Positions 8,887 through 19,261 of a DNA stretch of 64,000 nucleotides are shown one piece after another. Location: the NCBI GenBank assembly GCA_018817385.1, contig JAHIUA010000092.1, forward strand, positions 53,222-117,221. Reading direction: 5' to 3'. Every line of letters begins with the position of its first letter. Within the stretch, counting starts at the first letter, position 1. Both the position numbers and the translations under genes were made by a program. The notes under the pieces were generated by a model. It ran no database searches. It saw only the letters and a list, made by a program, of their open reading frames with translations, and had not been told where the DNA came from. Source of the DNA: Pseudomonadota bacterium. GTDB taxonomy: Bacteria > Desulfobacterota > Desulfobulbia > Desulfobulbales > Desulfocapsaceae.

Positions 8887-11800
8887 TTATATTTCAGATA
8901 TTGTTTCTAAGAATGCTTGCAAATCCACAATATGTTTTTCCTTATATCTAATTTGGCATTCCTCTCCACAAAGACCTATTGTAAGTGCAAGATCATCAGC
9001 CCCTTCGGATTTAGTTTTCTTAGACCGAATTTGGCCTATGATGTCAACTGCTTCTACTTTCCCATGTCTCCACTGAGCAAAATGTTGGGGGCATAGGCAT
9101 AATGTATTAGCAGGATCATCAAGCAATCGAGCATATTTTCGTTCAACAATATGGCCTGCAATAAAAAAAGGGCTGCCACTTCTCTGGGGAAAAGTACTTC
9201 CACATATTTGGCATTTTCCTGTATACAAATTGAGTAAATATGCTCTTGTAGCGAGGTCAGCAGGCTCCATTATCATTCGAGTTGTTTCCCTAAGGCGCTC
9301 ATCATGATTCGGCTCATTTATAACTCTTTCCCTGTGACCTGCTTTGGATCTTTCTCGCCGACGAGTGGGATTTTTTACAGTCCCCTCATTGAAATAATCA
9401 TCGTCTTCGTATTCTTCGGAGAGAAAGGTCTCACCATTTCTGTTAAAAGCCTTTTCAAATTTTTCTAATATATCATCGTTCTGAACTGGCTCATCTTTAA
9501 CATCTTCATTTCCATGGTCAGCATCAGCGGACCCATTCTCTTTGTCATTAACTGTATCAGACTGCGACCCATTATCGCTGTTTTTCTCCACTTTTTTATC
9601 AACGGGACTTTTGACCTGCTTTTCCTCATTGTTACCTGAAGCATTGCTGTTGCTTGATGAATTTTTTTGAGAACTTTCTGTATCCCGATACTCTGATCTT
9701 TTAGAAGCCGAACTGCTGGTTTCTCCTTCAGGTTGACTAGCCTTAATATCCTCCTTGCTGGTAGTCTCATTATTTTTCGATGTTTCATCATCAGGTTGTT
9801 GAGTATTTGGTTTAAATAATTTACTAATTTCCCTGGGAATAGACCAACCCTCATCATCGATTCTTTCTGTATTCACTGCACTTAAAGTTAGCTCAATCCA
9901 ATGAGACAAATCTTTGTATGACCTGTTTTTCATCAAACCTTTGGCTAATTCTGTAGATATTTTACGTTTTATCTCAGACTTTTTCTCTTGTTTATTGATT
10001 CTAAGTATCTTGTTTTGTTGATCCCAGTATACAGGATAATTCGCCTCGACTTCTGCACGAATATAGCCTTTTTCCAATGTAAAAAGGATTTCTATTGCCT
10101 CATCAGTTTTCGCCTCCTGAAGATCAAACAGGCTTTGAAAAACACCATCATCGAATAATTTTTCATAGTACTTAGCGTCTTTCTCTCTTAGCCAAGACGA
10201 CAACATTAATATTGTGGATTCTGTGACAAATTCATTATTCAGGTTTATTGTAAATTTAGTATTTTCATCAACCAACTCCGTTATAACTGATTCGGAAATA
10301 TTAGGTATGTTAAACGCTCTATAAAATGGCGCCCACTGACTGAAAGAATCTTTTTCAGGACGCCACACAAACTCTGTGTCAGTAACAGCAAATATCTTCT
10401 TTAATTCACCATCATCAGGAACAACAACTTCTTTAGAGTCAACAAATTTGCCACTCTGAGTCAATATCAACGCATTGGCTACAAAATTACTCCACCAGGC
10501 TGGCCTTTCATCTTGTTCTCTTTTTGCTATCGGCAGTAGTGTTCTATAAATAGATTCGATACTCTCTCGTATCTCTTGAAAGGATTTTTCAGTATCATAC
10601 TGCAGCTTTAGCCAACGTTGAGCAAATGACTCAGGGTCTGCTTTTTCCTTAACTCCTAGAGTGTTAACAAAGAAATCTTTTAACTTGGGGTAATGATTCT
10701 GAAGGTAGGTAAAATCATCACCAAGAACTTGTTCCGAGTCTTCCCAAATTACCTGTCGCAAAGTATACCAATGTCCTTCCGCATCGTTTTGAGGAACAAA
10801 AATCAACTTATTATTTGTAAACGCTTCCACCAAGTCTTTAGGATCATCAAAACTGGTTCTAGTGTTCAACGCTGAGTAGATACGGTAAGCCATCTCTATA
10901 TTTACGCCTGCTTCATTCACATTAATAGTTAGTATTTCTATTAACTTATCTATAGTTAATTCTGTTTTCACCCCCAGTATTTTGATTACTTGCTCTGGTA
11001 TGTTCCCTTGACAGTACGGTACAGTATCACCCAATATTTCCTTAATTTCTTGCTTTGGCAGAAATGCCAGCACTGGTCGAACAAAACCTTTTTGGGTTGG
11101 AAGCCACTTGCATTGCTTTAATTTTGAATAAAATTCCGACTCGGAACGTGTTGTTTGTGCGGTACGATAAAACCAATGAACTGTTGCAAAATTATATCGA
11201 CCTAAAATTCCCGTAGAAAAGCGGCTTGCCGAATGACTAGACACACACGTCTCTGACAGAAATGAAAGCAGACTATCAGACGATTTTCTATCTTCAATTA
11301 CTTCTTGTTTCAGAACTGAAGGCGGACGCCAATTAGAAATGGTTTTTTCTCGTGTCGAATATGGCACTTGAGAAAGACATTGTGCTTCATAAGCGTTAGT
11401 AGCACCATATGTGATCTCAACTACTTGCTCAGGGGTTGGATATTTTTTGATTTTGTTGCAATGCGCCAACAAATAATTTACAGTCTTTTCGCTGTAATGA
11501 TTTGACAATACACAAAAATGACGTCGATCATTTTCAGTCACCCATATGTGTTGCCACCCCGAGCCACGATTATAACGTTCTGGCACAATGATATTGCTAT
11601 TAAAAACAGAAAGAAAATTCTTTGAACCATTATTCAATGCAATCGGGATATTATCCCAATCAAACTCATCATCAACATGATCAACGAGGAAAGATGTTGC
11701 TACAGCTATTTTCTTAGGGCTTAAATTTTCATATTGTTCGACCAAAACATTTGTAATATCAATGCAATAATTAGCTAATGAAAAAGGGTGCACATTAAGA

Positions 11801-13506
11801 ATCTCTGTCATCCATTCCCTTAGTTCGATAGCATCTTCTTGCCCATTAATGGTTTTAAAAAAAATTCGATCTAAAAAAACAGCAGGCACAATATTCTGTA
11901 GCCACTCAGGCGCTCTTTGTATAACTTTCCTCGTCTCTTCGTCACGCGCGAAATATATTGGGTTTTTTCCATCACTGGATAAGACTGATACTTGATCTTT
12001 ATCAGACCATACCTTCACTATATCCTTTTGAACAAGACTCTCTTTTTCAAACTCTCTATCTTTCAGAAATCGAAACAACTGTATGAACCATTCATCATCT
12101 GATTTTGATGCAAGCCACTGGTCGTCGTTAAGACATTCCAGTAGGTCGTCATTTGTAAGAGAAGGTACCCCTAACGCTCTCAATGACTTACTGTAGGGAG
12201 CAAGTTCTGAGCAAACTAGTGGCATAGATTCTTTAAAAATCTGTGGTAGGTTACCACCACCTATTAAATCCCAAAATTCTTTCGGAGCAATTCGAGTGCT
12301 ACCGGGTACCGCCAACTCATCGCATTGGGCTGTATAAACACACGCTGTATTCTTTAATTGGCCATGAATCTCAGGTACTACAGATTGAAGAAATTTATGG
12401 TTAGTTCTTTCGGGAAGTGATGCATACGACGAGATTTTCTGTATAAAAGTAAGGAAATCTGAAGATAGACAGGAAATTAGCGCTTTGACATAAACATCAG
12501 AGATACATGCACGTAGCCAGGTGTTCCAGGATTCATCTTCCTTGACTGCTTCGCGTGAACTGGTCAGAAGAAAATCAGCATTGATCAGAAAGGGCAATCC
12601 AGTATCTTCCCATACTGGCAAATACGCAAAAAGTTTACCCTGTCGTTTTTCTCCTAACGGTATAGCTATTGATACATCCCTCGTGGCGATATTGGAACGT
12701 TTTTCGTGATGAACATCTTCTGGCTTATCAAATTCTTTTGAAGATACCCAGAAAAACTGCTCTGTAATTTTCTCTTTTTTAGCATTTTTTTTGAAGTAAG
12801 CTAGCTTAACAAGAGGAAATTCTGAATCATCCTTCTCAATAATAATTTCATACTTGTCTTCTAAATCTACAAACAACTCTATTGTTTTTAGTTTCTTTAA
12901 AAAAATTACAGTTTCAGGGGCAATATCTTTAAGGGATTTGACAACCTTATCTACAGGAAAATTTTCCTTATCAAGGGGTAAGAATATTGAAGTGACATCA
13001 TTATTTGTTTTTTGAGGTATTGATTCAGTCCAGTTTGGAACAATATATCCTAACCCAGAAAGTTCATCTTTCTCCGGCAACGAAAAATGGAATCCATTTG
13101 AATAAATAAAAGGACAACTTGTAACTTTAAATACTGATTTAAAGCCAATCCCTTTTTCTCCTATATATCCTTGCTCTTTCTTTTTAGTTGATCTTCCAAC
13201 GTCACAAATTGCTTCGACATGTTCCTCTTGAAATCCAGCTTCATTATTTTCAACAATCAAGGCAATTGTATCCTTTTCGCCAATAACAGGATCTGCCTTT
13301 GTTAAAATGAAACGAAGAGAAGGTTTTTCTGTAATATAAGTGTTGTCCTCGGCATTTTGGATCAACTCAAAGATAAAATGAGTATCCTTGGCATACAGGT
13401 CATCAGCAAGAGTCTTGATACTTGCAGCATATCCATCAAGTGTACGTTTACGATTATTATCAGGACTGTAATCCTCTCTGATTTGCTGAATAACTTTCTT
13501 TTGCAA
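8887..13506 (-). CDS. GHKL (sacsin/Hsp90-type) ATPase fused to C-terminal HNH endonuclease
   Basis: 1539 aa. The N-terminal ATPase shows the N-box 'ELIQNAEDN' (~44), the family-typical 'NNEAGF' variant of the G1 box (~88) and 'GEKGIGFKSVF' (~117), as in sacsin-N-terminal-like ATPases of defence islands. Residues ~1235-1345 are a Ser/Glu/Asn-rich low-complexity linker. The C-terminus is an HNH nuclease: 'CQICG' (~1435), 'AGHIVERKY', then 'DDPANTLCLCPQHFAQW', giving paired Cys ligands and the H...N...H core. The start is TTG at 13506 with GGAGG seven nt upstream, inside the end of the helicase gene, and the intergenic distance is 3 bp, so the two are translationally coupled. Likely role: ATP-gated nuclease effector or remodeller. 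The sensing mechanism is unknown. Confidence 0.85.
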   Translation of the reverse strand: MQKKVIQQIREDYSPDNNRKRTLDGYAASIKTLADDLYAKDTHFIFELIQNAEDNTYITEKPSLRFILTKADPVIGEKDTIALIVENNEAGFQEEHVEAICDVGRSTKKKEQGYIGEKGIGFKSVFKVTSCPFIYSNGFHFSLPEKDELSGLGYIVPNWTESIPQKTNNDVTSIFLPLDKENFPVDKVVKSLKDIAPETVIFLKKLKTIELFVDLEDKYEIIIEKDDSEFPLVKLAYFKKNAKKEKITEQFFWVSSKEFDKPEDVHHEKRSNIATRDVSIAIPLGEKRQGKLFAYLPVWEDTGLPFLINADFLLTSSREAVKEDESWNTWLRACISDVYVKALISCLSSDFLTFIQKISSYASLPERTNHKFLQSVVPEIHGQLKNTACVYTAQCDELAVPGSTRIAPKEFWDLIGGGNLPQIFKESMPLVCSELAPYSKSLRALGVPSLTNDDLLECLNDDQWLASKSDDEWFIQLFRFLKDREFEKESLVQKDIVKVWSDKDQVSVLSSDGKNPIYFARDEETRKVIQRAPEWLQNIVPAVFLDRIFFKTINGQEDAIELREWMTEILNVHPFSLANYCIDITNVLVEQYENLSPKKIAVATSFLVDHVDDEFDWDNIPIALNNGSKNFLSVFNSNIIVPERYNRGSGWQHIWVTENDRRHFCVLSNHYSEKTVNYLLAHCNKIKKYPTPEQVVEITYGATNAYEAQCLSQVPYSTREKTISNWRPPSVLKQEVIEDRKSSDSLLSFLSETCVSSHSASRFSTGILGRYNFATVHWFYRTAQTTRSESEFYSKLKQCKWLPTQKGFVRPVLAFLPKQEIKEILGDTVPYCQGNIPEQVIKILGVKTELTIDKLIEILTINVNEAGVNIEMAYRIYSALNTRTSFDDPKDLVEAFTNNKLIFVPQNDAEGHWYTLRQVIWEDSEQVLGDDFTYLQNHYPKLKDFFVNTLGVKEKADPESFAQRWLKLQYDTEKSFQEIRESIESIYRTLLPIAKREQDERPAWWSNFVANALILTQSGKFVDSKEVVVPDDGELKKIFAVTDTEFVWRPEKDSFSQWAPFYRAFNIPNISESVITELVDENTKFTINLNNEFVTESTILMLSSWLREKDAKYYEKLFDDGVFQSLFDLQEAKTDEAIEILFTLEKGYIRAEVEANYPVYWDQQNKILRINKQEKKSEIKRKISTELAKGLMKNRSYKDLSHWIELTLSAVNTERIDDEGWSIPREISKLFKPNTQQPDDETSKNNETTSKEDIKASQPEGETSSSASKRSEYRDTESSQKNSSSNSNASGNNEEKQVKSPVDKKVEKNSDNGSQSDTVNDKENGSADADHGNEDVKDEPVQNDDILEKFEKAFNRNGETFLSEEYEDDDYFNEGTVKNPTRRRERSKAGHRERVINEPNHDERLRETTRMIMEPADLATRAYLLNLYTGKCQICGSTFPQRSGSPFFIAGHIVERKYARLLDDPANTLCLCPQHFAQWRHGKVEAVDIIGQIRSKKTKSEGADDLALTIGLCGEECQIRYKEKHIVDLQAFLETISEI

Positions 13507-13509
13507 GCT

Positions 13510-16500
13510 CTAGCCCTCCACCCTCAACACACCAAAAACAACAGGTCGAGCATGAATATCTGCCCCGCTTTCTGCAATATCCAGCTCTGCCAATTTCCTT
13601 TCAAAATCAGACTGATTATTGGTAAGTTGTGCTTGTTTCATCCTCCTTATCTTTTCATTAGTCGAATTATCAAGTTGTTCTGCGATAACACTTTGTCTTC
13701 CCTTGTGACTGGTCTCTAAACTCACACGCTGAAAAGAAGATATCTCTTTAGTCCTTGCGTTATGTTTCTCTTTCGCAGTTCTCCATAAATCGTGATGTAT
13801 CTTATCCAGTTCTTTAAAAGCACCCTCATCGGGTAGGGCCTGGCCGTGATGAATTCCCGCTCCTGATTCTATGAAATCAAAAAAGTTATCCCGTACACTG
13901 CTGTTCTCACAAACAGGAACTAGTTTTAATTCTTGCCGTACACCTTTATATTCCCATGCATAAATAGCGAAAAGAAACTCTCCCCTTTCAGCATCAGAAT
14001 GATTGACACGAAGAGCAGTATAAACAGGATCTGCTGTTCTAAGAAAATGCGCTGCTTGCAGCACTAAAGGATGTAACGGCATGATAAAATGCGCTTCCCT
14101 GTGATCAGCTGCACAGGCGGAGTCGAACGTGATAACACAATGCTGTTCTGCACCCTTTAGCCATTTTTCCCAGGTACGATTCATCGGTGTTCTTTGGGGA
14201 TTCATACGCCTATGATCCGTCAAAACAAAATTTCTTGCATTTTGAGATAGGCGAAGTGTCTTCAGGTCTTTTTCGCCAAGGATAAAATCACCGTCTCCAA
14301 CCCGTTTCTTTAAATATTCAGCAACAAATCGTTGAATAGATTCCGGTGTTAACCAATAACTTTCATACTCACGAACCTCATGATCCACAGTGAATTTAGG
14401 TAAGCGGATACCGAACAATTCATGTTCACGATCTTCAAGTGCCTGTTGCTCATGAATTTTACTTATCTCGTTATCTGCAAGCTGTTCCAGCTTCTCCCGC
14501 CTCTCTGCTTCGTTCAGCTCCAGGTTGTCGGCAATACCTCTAATCTCACGATGGATATCACCAAGTATTTCTTCACAATCCCCAATGCTCTCTTCAAAAA
14601 CACCGATACGCAATAAACACCTCTCGTAAATGTCGGCGTCAACTGTATCGGGTGTTACCATATTATAGATTGCCACAGCTTCGCTCTTTTGGCCTCGACG
14701 ATCAATACGACCTATTCTCTGCTCGATACGCATAGGGTTCCAAGGCAAGTCATAATTAACCATCAGATCACAAAACTGGTAATCAAGCCCTTCACAGCCA
14801 ACCTCAGAAAAAAGCATTACATCAATCGAATTGTCTGCTCCACGTGGACTTTCAAAACGTCGCCTCAATATCAAGCGCTCGTCGTCTTTGACGTCTCCAT
14901 GCACCAAACCAACTCGTACACCTTCAGATTTCAACTTTTTTTCCAAATAAAACAGGGTATGTCTAAAACTGCTGAACACCATAACCTTGTTGTTTGCCTG
15001 GTCTTGTTTTTCAAGGATGATAAGGAGAAATTCATCAAATTTTGGATCATCTAAGGGCAGGTTTCTAGCCTGATGGAGAATATTTTGTGCTTCCTCTTTT
15101 AATGTCTCAAAAATACTTAAATCAGGCATCTCCTCATCTGTAGTTTCATGCCATTCAAATTCAGAGAGACGTCTATTGAGGATGTGATCAATGTAAGGGG
15201 CAAGTCCAAAGATACAGCTAGCTGCCTGACGGCGCAGGGTTGACATCATAAAATTGACGTTCTGAGCCCCATGCAAAATCGATAGAGCTTTCGCCTCAAA
15301 ACTTAACAATTGGTCATGTAGTCCCTTTTGCTCATCTGTAAAAGGCACTTCTATTGTATGTGGCCGTCGCAAGCAAAAGTTATCGATGTCGCGTCTTCTG
15401 GTTCTGCTAATTATCCTGGCAAAGCTATGAAAGTTCTCAATGTCACGAATAGCTAAAACACGATCTTCTCGCCCCATATCATCCTGCAATAGCTTCTGCT
15501 GCATCTCTTTAAATACCGGATTATTCCGGAGTATTACACTTCCCCAAGAAGTCCCTGCAGCCAGGTCTAAAGCTGTCGCTGCTAATTGATTCCAGTCTTC
15601 TCCACCAGATCTGGCTTCTGTCAAAGCCCGGTTAATATATGGGTTTGGTTCTGCCATATGTTGAAATGTTTCCTCATCAATGACAAGATCAGGTCGAAGC
15701 AAATTGAGGAGTGTAAAAAGGTCATGGCTACCCATCTGAATGGGGGTAGCAGTTAGAAAGAGAACAGCCTCTGCGTTTTCACAAAAGAACCGAACACCTT
15801 GATGAGCAAATGTAGTAGAATTCCTAATATGATGAGCCTCGTCAACAATAACTAAATCAAATTTTGGTGGTGGGTCTAACTCAAAAAGCCCCATCTGTTT
15901 TTTGCGTGATGTGCTATAGCCTTCTAGCAATCGTTCATCAAACAATGAAAAAGGAATAATTGTTTTCTTATGTTGGTCTGGCCATTCACCTTCTAGATCT
16001 GTTTCTTCAATACAGTGCCTGAGAGCATTACCATTCAAATGGGTGAAACGTTCATCAAATCGTTTCATTTCCAGTTCCCATTTTCGTTCTGCAACTAATG
16101 GCTTGGGACAGATAATAAGAACAGACTCAACATTGTTCCGAGCTTGTAATTCTCGTAATACCAGTCCAGCCTCAATGGTTTTGCCAACCCCAACACCATC
16201 AGCAATCAACAGGCGTGGTTGGTCAGATCTAATAATCTTTAGCGCTGGCCGAAACTGATAAGGAACAAAATCAATCCTGGCTGCATTTAGAGAATAAAGT
16301 GTGGACAAAGAAGGATGCCTGATTTGCAGGCAAGTGAGCAAACTGTGAAGTTCAGAAAGTGCAACAACTCGTTTATAATTTACCTGCACAACAAGTGAAA
16401 TTTGAGAAAGGTAAAACAGCTGTAACTTACCATCTAAAAAAACCTTGCACCTCGAATCAGGGGAGTTGCCTTCCAACTCTAGAACCGCCCCTTGTTTAGA

Positions 16501-17097
16501 AGGATCACTTTTTATCTCAACAATACTTCCGACTGATATTTGACCTTCATTTTCTTCAAAAGGTGTTACAGTTTCATCAACTTGTTCCACTTTCCCTTGC
16601 TCATGAACCATTTCCGTAAATTCGTTCTCTGGTACAGTTGTTGAACACAAAAGATCATTTTTGAATTTTTTTATGTCTTCAATTGTCTCCTTATTTGCAT
16701 CAATCAAAGAAACAAAGAGGAACATATTATCAATATCACGATAAATTTCATCCCTACTTAAACCATGCATATCATTGTGTGACCATCGATTGCGGATAGT
16801 TTGCATCTCTTTCACATAATGTTTTTCCCGCGCCGATATTTTTTTCTTCTGCGAAATATGATACCAGTTTCTATCAAATACCCTCAGTAGAGCCGCGAGA
16901 TCCAATCTTTCCAATTGTGTAATGTTCTCACGTTTAACTCTTTGTTCCTGTTGGTATGATAGTTGAGGCACAACCAGTGTTCGCCACCATGTTTCCTGGT
17001 CTATGGAACTCAGAACTTCCTTCAACCAAAGGGTAAGTTGGCCTGTCGTAACATGGAAAAACTCAGCAAATTTACCCAGAATAAATCTATCGTCCAC
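13510..17097 (-). CDS. Swt1-type HEPN domain / SNF2 helicase
   Basis: 1195 aa. The first ~140 residues resemble the Swt1-family HEPN domain: helical, with 'IRNRWSHND' as the R-x4-6-H-like element. After a linker comes a complete SNF2 helicase: Walker A 'ADGVGVGKTIEAG' (~299), 'VIVDEAHHIRN' (~417), 'LTATPIQMG' (~450) and 'QRIGRIDRRGQ' (~797). The start is GTG at 17097 with GAGGAGG eight nt upstream. It precedes the GHKL-HNH gene by 3 bp and follows the Hsp70-like gene after a spacer holding a broken small ORF. HEPN domains are often RNases or nucleic-acid-binding; whether this one is catalytic cannot be told from sequence alone. Confidence 0.82.
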   Translation of the reverse strand: MDDRFILGKFAEFFHVTTGQLTLWLKEVLSSIDQETWWRTLVVPQLSYQQEQRVKRENITQLERLDLAALLRVFDRNWYHISQKKKISAREKHYVKEMQTIRNRWSHNDMHGLSRDEIYRDIDNMFLFVSLIDANKETIEDIKKFKNDLLCSTTVPENEFTEMVHEQGKVEQVDETVTPFEENEGQISVGSIVEIKSDPSKQGAVLELEGNSPDSRCKVFLDGKLQLFYLSQISLVVQVNYKRVVALSELHSLLTCLQIRHPSLSTLYSLNAARIDFVPYQFRPALKIIRSDQPRLLIADGVGVGKTIEAGLVLRELQARNNVESVLIICPKPLVAERKWELEMKRFDERFTHLNGNALRHCIEETDLEGEWPDQHKKTIIPFSLFDERLLEGYSTSRKKQMGLFELDPPPKFDLVIVDEAHHIRNSTTFAHQGVRFFCENAEAVLFLTATPIQMGSHDLFTLLNLLRPDLVIDEETFQHMAEPNPYINRALTEARSGGEDWNQLAATALDLAAGTSWGSVILRNNPVFKEMQQKLLQDDMGREDRVLAIRDIENFHSFARIISRTRRRDIDNFCLRRPHTIEVPFTDEQKGLHDQLLSFEAKALSILHGAQNVNFMMSTLRRQAASCIFGLAPYIDHILNRRLSEFEWHETTDEEMPDLSIFETLKEEAQNILHQARNLPLDDPKFDEFLLIILEKQDQANNKVMVFSSFRHTLFYLEKKLKSEGVRVGLVHGDVKDDERLILRRRFESPRGADNSIDVMLFSEVGCEGLDYQFCDLMVNYDLPWNPMRIEQRIGRIDRRGQKSEAVAIYNMVTPDTVDADIYERCLLRIGVFEESIGDCEEILGDIHREIRGIADNLELNEAERREKLEQLADNEISKIHEQQALEDREHELFGIRLPKFTVDHEVREYESYWLTPESIQRFVAEYLKKRVGDGDFILGEKDLKTLRLSQNARNFVLTDHRRMNPQRTPMNRTWEKWLKGAEQHCVITFDSACAADHREAHFIMPLHPLVLQAAHFLRTADPVYTALRVNHSDAERGEFLFAIYAWEYKGVRQELKLVPVCENSSVRDNFFDFIESGAGIHHGQALPDEGAFKELDKIHHDLWRTAKEKHNARTKEISSFQRVSLETSHKGRQSVIAEQLDNSTNEKIRRMKQAQLTNNQSDFERKLAELDIAESGADIHARPVVFGVLRVEG

Positions 17098-17099
17098 GG

Positions 17100-17345
17100 C
17101 TATTCCTCCTCAAACGCAGCATGCCTAAATCCAAGTATTCTAATGTTTTCCTTCACAATACGTTGAAGAGAATCACTAAGCCTTGCCTGACATTCTGCTG
17201 CGATTCACTAACGTGATAGAGACCTTGGCCCAACTCTGGAAAAATGTTCCATGATCTCATTTGTGGTATCTGAAAAATTCAACAATGCCGAGGCAAGATC
17301 AATGTATACAGAACCATGGAATCTACATCTGTTTGCGTTTTTAAT
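17100..17345 (-). pseudogene. Frameshifted small ORF between the Hsp70-like and helicase genes
   Basis: Two coding-like segments in different frames fill this spacer. The first, starting within or just after the Hsp70 stop, contains 'GSVYIDLASALLNFSDTTNE' and ends in a TAG. The second runs from a TGA to a TAG at 17100-17102 and contains 'CQARLSDSLQRIVKENIRIL' and ends 'AAFEEE'. Joined by one frameshift they would give a helical protein of roughly 70-85 aa that ends exactly at the ribosome site of the helicase. There is no good start codon. I read it as a broken small operon gene; programmed frameshifting is a less likely alternative. Confidence 0.4.
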
Positions 17346-17359
17346 TTGATGCTTATCTT

Positions 17360-19249
17360 TTATGTGAACGGATTGCCGCCATTCACTTTGAATTTTCCTT
17401 CAACGATCTTAAAATCATCGCCAATGGGATATTTTTCATCAATAAGGAAGGGCATCGTCCCGCCAAGAGCGACTGCAAGTTGGGGGTAAACTGTTGCGAG
17501 TTCTATATCACTTTCAAAGTCCTCAGGCACAAGCGGCACTTCATATTTTTTGATTTGGACATTATGAATAGAGAACGTGCCAGAAGCCAGTTTCTTAACC
17601 ATGGGAAGAGTTGCACCGCCACCAGTCAAGACAACAGATAAACCATCTGGCCCGAAACGTTTAGCTATGCCTGTCCCAACAACTTTGAGAACATCCTCAA
17701 ACTTTTCAGCCAGTTTCTCTTCGAAAGCTTTAACCGAACCTTGACGTAAAAATTCATCCAGTTCAATTCTTACCCTGCTTCCATTCACAAGATTCACATT
17801 GCAATACCCGTCTCGGAAAAGATCTTCTTTTAATGTTCGTAGTTGCATCCTCAAATGTTGGATAATATACGGGTACTCATTATCGTGACTCTGTATTTCA
17901 GCCTTTTTGAGGATGGCTTGTTGCATTGCCTTATCGAGAGTATCACCCGCCTGAAGTAGGGATTGGTTGCATCCTTCTACAGGAAATGCGTTAAGCCGCT
18001 TATTTTTAGGGCTTTGCGCCACCACAAACAATGCCATATCTGAGGTACCCGCTCCAACATCCACAACCATAACCAGACCTTTGAACGGCTCACCCTGATT
18101 GAACCTGCCGCTTCCAACTGCAAGAGGTTCTGTTATCCCCTTTGCAACAAGATACTCTGGCAGCTCATCAAGGCTGTCGATTTCTTTCAACACAGATCTA
18201 ACCGCATGGATACTCACACCGTTATCCCACTTGCCATGGAAAGTATCGGCGACAATCTGTGCTTTAACCAGCATCGTTCTTAATAATTCTTCACCCCAAA
18301 CACGTCGTTCAGGTGACCACGACGGCAAACCAAAGTTTCGAACTACATAGCGGGAACAGTTGTATTCTTCTTCCATCTCTGAACATGCTAGATCTGTCAG
18401 GTATCCAAGATACAAGGTAATGGCATCACCATTTGAAAGAGGTACGCTTGTTGGATTCAACATCTCATTCATATTCTGTTGAAATGGTGAAGACTCTTTC
18501 ATTCCCCAAGTCAACTCTCTTTTCAAAGAATCAAAACGCTGTCTATTGCCTGATGGATCAGAATGCAGGGAACGAGCAATAGCTTCCTCTCCCAGGTATA
18601 TTTTTTCGTTATCACCTATCCATAAGGATGATGGAATAGGGTAAATATCTTTACTTGTGCCTCCAGAAGCACGATGTCCAAGTTTAAGCTTTAAACCTTC
18701 TACAATCTCATCACCTTCAATATCGGAAGCAAAGGCTTTAGACATGGCTGTTCCAAAATCCAGACACATTTTTATGTTCGGGTTTTGAGGTGTATCGAAC
18801 TTCAGAGATGCCAGATTCAATTTTATCTCTGGTTCCGGCTTCGGTGCTACCTCTGGATCTGGATCAGGCTCTACTTCTTGTTTTTCTTCAGGTTCCAGTT
18901 CGGAGTCCAGTTCCGAGCCTGCTCCGGCCTCCGCCTCTATATCATCTTCCTGTTCAGGTACAGATTCCTTTTCGGTCTCTGTTTCCGGCTCAACGTCTGG
19001 AACTGCTTCTGGCATAACCTCAGATTTTCCTTCAGCTCCTGGTTCTGATTGAGGGTCTGGTACAGGTTTAGGGGAGATCGACTGGATATCAGCAGACACA
19101 GTTTGAACAAGGTGGTCAGAGGCCGTTTTCAAAGCCTCCATTTCCATGGAAGTCAAAACACCTTCTAGCGTCCCCCGTCCGGTTTCAGGATCAACAACAA
19201 TCCTGGCAGCCAGGTTATCCAACAATAGTTTTGCTATGCTTTTATCCAT
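17360..19249 (-). CDS. Hsp70-like actin-fold ATPase with acidic Pro/Glu-rich N-terminal extension
   Basis: 629 aa. Residues ~45-145 are an acidic, proline-rich linker (runs of Glu-Pro, Asp-Pro-Asp). The actin/Hsp70 nucleotide fold follows: phosphate-1 'CLDFGTAMSKAFA' (~163), phosphate-2 'VVDVGAGTSDMAL' (~400) and adenosine motif 'LTGGGATLP' (~540). The canonical substrate-binding domain after the ATPase is not evident, since the protein ends only ~90 residues after the adenosine motif, so it is not a standard DnaK. It starts 12 bp after the 483-aa partner gene and precedes the SNF2 helicase. Divergent Hsp70s near helicases occur in bacterial defence and stress islands; a role as an ATP switch or assembly factor is inference. 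Confidence 0.82.
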   Translation of the reverse strand: MDKSIAKLLLDNLAARIVVDPETGRGTLEGVLTSMEMEALKTASDHLVQTVSADIQSISPKPVPDPQSEPGAEGKSEVMPEAVPDVEPETETEKESVPEQEDDIEAEAGAGSELDSELEPEEKQEVEPDPDPEVAPKPEPEIKLNLASLKFDTPQNPNIKMCLDFGTAMSKAFASDIEGDEIVEGLKLKLGHRASGGTSKDIYPIPSSLWIGDNEKIYLGEEAIARSLHSDPSGNRQRFDSLKRELTWGMKESSPFQQNMNEMLNPTSVPLSNGDAITLYLGYLTDLACSEMEEEYNCSRYVVRNFGLPSWSPERRVWGEELLRTMLVKAQIVADTFHGKWDNGVSIHAVRSVLKEIDSLDELPEYLVAKGITEPLAVGSGRFNQGEPFKGLVMVVDVGAGTSDMALFVVAQSPKNKRLNAFPVEGCNQSLLQAGDTLDKAMQQAILKKAEIQSHDNEYPYIIQHLRMQLRTLKEDLFRDGYCNVNLVNGSRVRIELDEFLRQGSVKAFEEKLAEKFEDVLKVVGTGIAKRFGPDGLSVVLTGGGATLPMVKKLASGTFSIHNVQIKKYEVPLVPEDFESDIELATVYPQLAVALGGTMPFLIDEKYPIGDDFKIVEGKFKVNGGNPFT

Positions 19250-19261
19250 ATTGACAAGCCC

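Noticed and set aside
9465..9857. 130-aa minus-strand ORF rich in Met, Lys and Arg
   Set aside because: Out-of-frame reading of the acidic low-complexity linker of the GHKL-HNH gene.
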